This document shows, piece after piece, positions 4,845 through 8,435 of a stretch of DNA of 8,435 bases. The notes below the pieces were generated by a model. That model saw only the letters and a program-made list of their open reading frames with translations, was not told where the DNA came from and searched no databases. The position numbers and the translations under genes were made by a program. The stretch lies in assembly GCA_032160945.1 (NCBI GenBank), contig JAVHTL010000141.1. One strand, 5' to 3'. The first letter of the stretch is position 1; every line of letters begins with the position of its first letter. This DNA comes from Fervidibacter sp032160945 (GTDB taxonomy: Bacteria; Armatimonadota; Fervidibacteria; Fervidibacterales; Fervidibacteraceae).

Positions 4845-7034
4845 ATGCCTTTGCGCTATGAGCCCACTTTGGTCATCGCTGTGGACGATGGAAGCAAGAT
4901 GAAAGAGTTGATCGGGCAAGTTCGCTTTTGGCTTGAGGAAACACAACCTCAGGTTTTGCCCATCGTCCGCTTAGGTGTCGCTGATGAAAAGGGACTGCAA
5001 GATTCAACTGGAAAACCAGTCGGCAAAGATATTGCTGAAGGTCTCAACCTCTGGTTGGATGCAGTCACGGAAGCCGAAAATTTGAACGAAGTCCGAAAAG
5101 CAGGTTTTGATTTGCCATCGGATTTGCTTGTCCGCCGTATCATCATTGCCGTTGAAAGCCAAACGGATTGGCAACGAATTAAGGCAGTGTTGGAAGCCCT
5201 TGTTCAAATTCTGCAGAAACGCCGTGAGGCGACGATTAAATTGGTGGTTGCTGTGCTCGCTCAAAATCAAGAGGATCAACTTGCGAAAGCCTTAAAGGAT
5301 ATGAGGGAATGGCTCAACGGTTACGCTCAAAACTTCAGTGCTGTCCAAATGCTTGTCCTTGACCGATACCGAAACGACGGTTCAAACATCAACCCAAACC
5401 AATTGCCGATGGTTCTAACTTTTCTTTTGCTCGTAGCCTTGATGCCCTACGAAGCAAACCAACATTGGCTTTTCAACGGGCAGTTTGGAAAGGTCAATGT
5501 TTGGACAGCGGGCTTGGGCATAGTTTATGTGCCTTTACCAGACATCGCTAACACTGCAGCAAAATGGCTTTGTCACCAACTCTCCCATCTGGCGCTCAGG
5601 GAGCAAGTGAATGAGGGGTTTTTGCAAGAGCGATGGCAGGAAATGGAAAGGGCATTGGACGAAGAAAGGCTATGGCGAGAAATTTTTAAAGGTTTGAGCG
5701 ATTACGGAATAGGAGCGGATGTAACCGAGGACAGTTTTGTTGTCAATTTGCCAGAAGGCTTGGTCAGGCTGGACTTAAGCGCCATACCTTGGGACAAATG
5801 GACTGAACGAATTGCTGATTGGGAAGCAAAATGGATGCTCATGCTGGAAGAGTTTTGGCTGCCAAAGGTGAGAAAAGGAGCGAATGAAATGCAACAGGAA
5901 GTCACAAAAGAGTTGGAACAGTCCCTTGGCAAATGTGTGGCAAACGGGGTTGCTATCATAGCGACCGTTGAGAAGTTAATGGCGAAAATGCAAGAGAACT
6001 TGATAAATTGGAAGAGTCGGAAAGCGCTAAGAGGAATCAGGCTAACACAAAAGGAATTTCAAGACTTGGACACAGCGATAAGGCAAGTCCCCAACCCACT
6101 TGCTATTGCTGCCCGCATCTTTCTTATTGGGACAGTCATCGTTTATTTCACCTTCATCTTTGCCCGATGGAGTTGGCTTTCAGGGTTCATTGCCAACTGG
6201 CTGCGCAACTTCCTGCCCTTCGTTGAAGCGTGGATGGTTCCCGCCTTTATCGGTTTGCTCGGCTTCCTTGCCATCTTGAGATTGATTTGGAAAGGATGGA
6301 GAACCTACGATGAAGCGGTGAAGCGGGTTGAAGCCATTAAGGAAAGATGCATTAAAGCAGTCGCTGAAGAAATCGCTTCAGTCCTGCGAGAAGCAGGGTT
6401 GCAAGCCCTTGAACGGTTCAACAAATACTTTGAAGGATGGGCAAAACGAACGACGGAAAACAACCGCACGGTCGCTAAAAACATTGAAACCCAACTTCAA
6501 GAATGGGAGGCAACTTTCAAAAGTTTTAGCCCATCCGATTACCCACTTGTCCGCTCTTGTGTTCGGAAATGGTCTCAACTTGAGCCAATTCTCAAAGAAG
6601 CAATGATGGGCAGACCTTACGATGAACTTTGGCGACAATTGCTGAAGGACGCTCAACTGACTTCATGGGAGCAGTGGCTTAGCCGATGGCTTGATAGGTC
6701 GGCAGTGAAAATTTTGGAGCATACTGCAGAGGAACTTTGGAAAACTCGTCTTAAAGGTGAGGAAGTGAAGCGGCTGAGCACTTATTTGCAAACGAATGAA
6801 GCGGAAAGTTTACTTCAACCATGTTACGATGAAGCGAGCAAGTTCCTTTGGCAGAAAGTCCAAAGTGGGACAAGTTTGCGTTGGTCGCTGAAACCTGAAG
6901 ACGAAAGAAACTTGTCAGATTTGAGCGAAAAGGTTTTGCGTGAACGCTATGGCAGCAACATCGTTGATTGGCAATCCATCACTCTACCTGGCGCTATCGG
7001 CTACTTGCAAGTTGCAGAAGCGCAAATTCCGTGA
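4845..7034 (+). CDS. Large membrane-hairpin protein with a possible GTP-motif-less tubulin/FtsZ-like N-terminal domain
   Basis: The protein has 729 residues. Residues 1-255 look like an alternating alpha/beta domain: EPTLVIAVDDGSKMKEL (6-22), LLVRRIIIAVESQTDW (94-109), IKLVVAVLA (131-139), VQMLVLDRYRNDGSNI (167-182) and VWTAGLGIVYVPLPDIANTA (219-238). The order and spacing recall bacterial Tubulin_2-type proteins (PTLVIGLGGTG, GGTGSG, then a tyrosine/FG-x-proline strand), but every glycine-rich GTP motif is replaced. This likeness is by eye and unproven. Residues 260-415 are helical and charged. Two membrane helices (419-441 and 462-482) form a hairpin, and 483-729 is again helical. There are about 32 tryptophans, unusually many. 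No signal peptide is visible. ATG 4845 has AGGTGA 7 bases upstream. The gene is followed after 153 bases by the 382-residue protein on the same strand. Confidence 0.65.
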   Translation: MPLRYEPTLVIAVDDGSKMKELIGQVRFWLEETQPQVLPIVRLGVADEKGLQDSTGKPVGKDIAEGLNLWLDAVTEAENLNEVRKAGFDLPSDLLVRRIIIAVESQTDWQRIKAVLEALVQILQKRREATIKLVVAVLAQNQEDQLAKALKDMREWLNGYAQNFSAVQMLVLDRYRNDGSNINPNQLPMVLTFLLLVALMPYEANQHWLFNGQFGKVNVWTAGLGIVYVPLPDIANTAAKWLCHQLSHLALREQVNEGFLQERWQEMERALDEERLWREIFKGLSDYGIGADVTEDSFVVNLPEGLVRLDLSAIPWDKWTERIADWEAKWMLMLEEFWLPKVRKGANEMQQEVTKELEQSLGKCVANGVAIIATVEKLMAKMQENLINWKSRKALRGIRLTQKEFQDLDTAIRQVPNPLAIAARIFLIGTVIVYFTFIFARWSWLSGFIANWLRNFLPFVEAWMVPAFIGLLGFLAILRLIWKGWRTYDEAVKRVEAIKERCIKAVAEEIASVLREAGLQALERFNKYFEGWAKRTTENNRTVAKNIETQLQEWEATFKSFSPSDYPLVRSCVRKWSQLEPILKEAMMGRPYDELWRQLLKDAQLTSWEQWLSRWLDRSAVKILEHTAEELWKTRLKGEEVKRLSTYLQTNEAESLLQPCYDEASKFLWQKVQSGTSLRWSLKPEDERNLSDLSEKVLRERYGSNIVDWQSITLPGAIGYLQVAEAQIP

Positions 7035-7094
7035 ACCAGCGCCCTTTCATGCCGTTGAATTTAGCCAGTGGTCGTTGACGAAGAAAGATGAGTT

Positions 7095-7108
7095 CCGAAT
7101 TTATTCGG
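7095..7108. repeat. Perfect short inverted repeat between the paired genes
   Basis: CCGAAT-TT-ATTCGG is a perfect 6-bp inverted repeat with a 2-base centre. It lies in the 153-bp gap between the 729- and 382-residue genes, downstream of a TTGACG hexamer at 7075-7080. A poor -10 (TTTATT, 7100-7105, spacing 19) overlaps it. It could be a small operator for an internal promoter, or chance. Confidence 0.3.
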
Positions 7109-7139
7109 CAATGTTGAACTTGTTTGGCGATGAAATAAC

Positions 7140-7167
7140 GCACAACGCTCAACGCCGAACGCACAAC
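7140..7167 (+). repeat. Heptamer tandem repeat array in the leader of the 382-residue gene
   Basis: Four units of 7 bp end in AAC: GCACAAC, GCTCAAC, GCCGAAC, GCACAAC. The preceding AAATAAC is a decayed fifth unit. The array stops 5 bases before the Shine-Dalgarno GAGGTGA. It has the same unit length and the same conserved end (purine-AC) as the array in atpG at 633-660, although the unit sequence differs. Confidence 0.7.
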
Positions 7168-7172
7168 GAAAA

Positions 7173-7179
7173 GAGGTGA
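7173..7179 (+). promoter_or_regulatory. Shine-Dalgarno that decides the start at 7188
   Basis: GAGGTGA lies 8 bases before ATG 7188. The alternative in-frame GTG at 7176 is part of this site itself and so cannot be the start. Confidence 0.8.
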
Positions 7180-7187
7180 ACATAGAG

Positions 7188-8336
7188 ATGGCGAACGAAT
7201 TGAGACGAATTATCTACGATCCAAACGATGTCCCGCATCCAACTTTTGCAGGTAGCATTTTATGGGTTGGGCTGTTTTTTCTCCCGCTACCGCTTATGCT
7301 TCTGGTGCATTGGTATTTCCAGCAACAACCGCAAACTTCCATATGGTTGAGATTGCTGAGCGTTTTGACTTTCGGCGATTGGAGAGTGGGGTTGATTGCT
7401 GCCATCACTTTCTCCGCTTGCGTCGCTTTGGTCGCTTGGTTGATGCGAAGCGAAAGCAAAATTGCCGAGTTGGTTCAAGCGTGCACCGATAACGCAGGTT
7501 TAAGAGGCTGGACTTTAACTACCATCATCGTCACACCTCTCGTCAGCATTCTGCTCATTCTCCTTCGCAAGATGGGTGTCGTTGAGTTGGTTTTGGTGTC
7601 AGGTGTGGAAGCAGCGTTAGCGAGTGCCCGCACTCTTGAACGATTCCCACCAGAAGAAGTTGATTTAGTGCCTGCGGATTTGATGGTTGAAGTTGAAGAA
7701 CTCAAGAAAGGGAAAGGCGCAACGGTCAATTTCAGTTGGTCATTCGCACCTAATCTTTTAGCGAGCCCAGAATCTCTGTCCCTGCAAATAGCCTTCAACA
7801 CCGAGCGAATAGAACAAGCAAGAGAGATTGACCGCAGAATTGTCAGGGATGAAGATTTGTTGAGGTTTATCGCTGTGAGTTTGAAGATGCCAGAAATTTT
7901 CGCCATTGCCAGTTTGCTTCATGAAGAACACGAAAAACGACATTGGTCACCTTTTCAAAGGGCAATGAATGTGTTGGCGTTGGTAGCGAGTTTCAAAGTT
8001 GACGAATTTGGCAACGGCTTGCCGAACAGGTTGGCAATTGAAACGCTCTACGAAAAAACAGGGACGGCAGGTGATTTGGTCATAACCGCTGCAACTTTAC
8101 TGCGAGCACTTGGCAGAACTGTTCCCGATACAGTTTTGGTCGTTCGTGGCGATGGGAAGGCAGTAGCGTTGGGCATAGCAGGCGCTGGCGAAATGCCGAA
8201 AGAAATGCAAGGGTTTGAGCACGAAGGCGAAGTTTACTTCTTCTGTTTACCGCAACGCATTGAAAGCAAATGGCAATGGCATACAGGGCAAAGAATTGCT
8301 GGTTGGGAAAGCATCCGAATAATTAGGCTGCCTTAA
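7188..8336 (+). CDS. Membrane-anchored protein with a C-terminal transglutaminase-like domain lacking catalytic residues
   Basis: The protein has 382 residues. Three membrane helices lie at about 22-44, 65-86 and 108-127; a middle region (150-225) follows, with a hydrophilic ELKKGKG segment (171-177). From about 225 the sequence follows the transglutaminase-like/cysteine protease fold: LRFIAVSLKMPE (225-236), MNVLALVASFKVDEFG (260-275), RLAIETLYEKTGTAGDLVI (281-299), LLRALG (304-309), GDGKAVALGIA (321-331) and EVYFFCLP (348-355). Active members have G-D-C-x-D; here it is GTAGD, so the nucleophile is Ala294. The usual G-H-A/M-V is GKAV, putting Lys324 at the histidine position. A catalytic role is therefore unlikely, and binding or scaffolding is more plausible. 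The family assignment is by pattern recognition. It follows the 729-residue gene on the same strand and probably belongs to its operon. Confidence 0.7.
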   Translation: MANELRRIIYDPNDVPHPTFAGSILWVGLFFLPLPLMLLVHWYFQQQPQTSIWLRLLSVLTFGDWRVGLIAAITFSACVALVAWLMRSESKIAELVQACTDNAGLRGWTLTTIIVTPLVSILLILLRKMGVVELVLVSGVEAALASARTLERFPPEEVDLVPADLMVEVEELKKGKGATVNFSWSFAPNLLASPESLSLQIAFNTERIEQAREIDRRIVRDEDLLRFIAVSLKMPEIFAIASLLHEEHEKRHWSPFQRAMNVLALVASFKVDEFGNGLPNRLAIETLYEKTGTAGDLVITAATLLRALGRTVPDTVLVVRGDGKAVALGIAGAGEMPKEMQGFEHEGEVYFFCLPQRIESKWQWHTGQRIAGWESIRIIRLP

Positions 8337-8343
8337 AAGCAAA

Positions 8344-8408
8344 GTAGGGCGCAGGCTCTGTCCTGCGCCGAAAAAAATTGTCGGCAGGGGACAAAGCCCC
8401 TGCCCTAC
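8344..8408. repeat. REP/BIME-like paired palindromes
   Basis: Two perfect hairpins sit tail to tail: GGCGCAGG-6-CCTGCGCC (8348-8369) and GGCAGGGG-6-CCCCTGCC (8383-8404). The pair is bounded by GTAGGGC (8344-8350) and GCCCTAC (8402-8408). The reverse complement of the right half lines up with the left half from GTAGGGC through GCT(C/T)TGTCC, so they are diverged copies of one ~26-base palindromic unit in inverted orientation. The sequence starts 8 bases after the stop of the 382-residue gene. Extragenic location and paired inverted units fit a dispersed REP/BIME-type element. A search of the genome for GTAGGG-type units would confirm it. Confidence 0.65.
8371..8404 (-). terminator. Possible terminator for a minus-strand gene beyond the window
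   Basis: Read on the minus strand, the 8-bp GC-rich hairpin (8404-8383) is followed five bases later by seven Ts (8377-8371). On the plus strand the hairpins are followed by A runs instead, so they would not end the transcript of the 382-residue gene in the classic way. The call depends on a minus-strand gene lying to the right, which cannot be seen. Confidence 0.35.
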
Positions 8409-8435
8409 ACTGGCGACGAAAAAAATCGGTAAATG

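Noticed and set aside
6940..7179. Frame that overlaps the end of the 729-residue gene and continues through the gap, which could suggest a frameshifted C-terminus
   Set aside because: It has no ribosome binding site, its end runs through the heptamer repeat and the Shine-Dalgarno of the next gene, and it shows no protein character.
7475..7906. 143-codon minus-strand frame
   Set aside because: It is fully inside the 382-residue gene, Ser/Thr/Arg-rich as expected for an antisense shadow, and has no ribosome binding site.

Overview
The window reads as ordinary chromosome of a free-living, probably thermophilic or environmental bacterium. An Armatimonadota/Fervidibacteria-like lineage is my best guess. 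The reasons are a pseudopilin with a C-terminal DG-type motif, an OPT-like membrane protein of the DUF6785 type, short heptamer repeats and a GTAGGG-type palindromic repeat. This placement is an inference from gene style, not from a database match.

Layout. Bases 1-46 hold the last codons of an upstream gene, probably atpA. Bases 53-943 encode the ATP synthase gamma subunit; its central variable loop contains an in-frame run of 7-bp repeats. The next gene is not atpD. Instead a well-formed sigma70-type promoter (1012-1040) drives a 658-residue polytopic membrane protein (1085-3061). Convergent to it is a minus-strand unit read from about 4328 down to 3136. It has a strong promoter, a stem-loop at the predicted 5' end, a near-perfect Shine-Dalgarno, a 315-residue secreted pseudopilin-like protein, and then, 12 bases later, a 58-residue one-helix membrane protein. 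The unit ends in a terminator hairpin at 3075-3102.

About 480 bases (4364-4844) separate this unit from a plus-strand pair and contain a diverged direct repeat but no convincing gene. The pair is the most interesting part. The first protein (4845-7034) is a 729-residue, tryptophan-rich protein whose first ~255 residues look, by eye, like a tubulin/FtsZ-like (Tubulin_2-type) domain that has lost its glycine-rich GTP motif. Helical regions and a two-helix membrane hairpin follow. The second (7188-8336) is a 382-residue protein with three N-terminal membrane helices and a C-terminal transglutaminase-like domain in which the catalytic Cys and His positions are Ala and Lys. Both therefore look like non-catalytic versions of enzyme folds anchored to the membrane, which suggests a scaffold or membrane-remodelling module. 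This is a hypothesis that structure prediction could settle.

A second heptamer repeat array sits in the leader of the 382-residue gene, and the window closes with a pair of inverted, diverged palindromes (8344-8408) typical of REP/BIME-like dispersed repeats.
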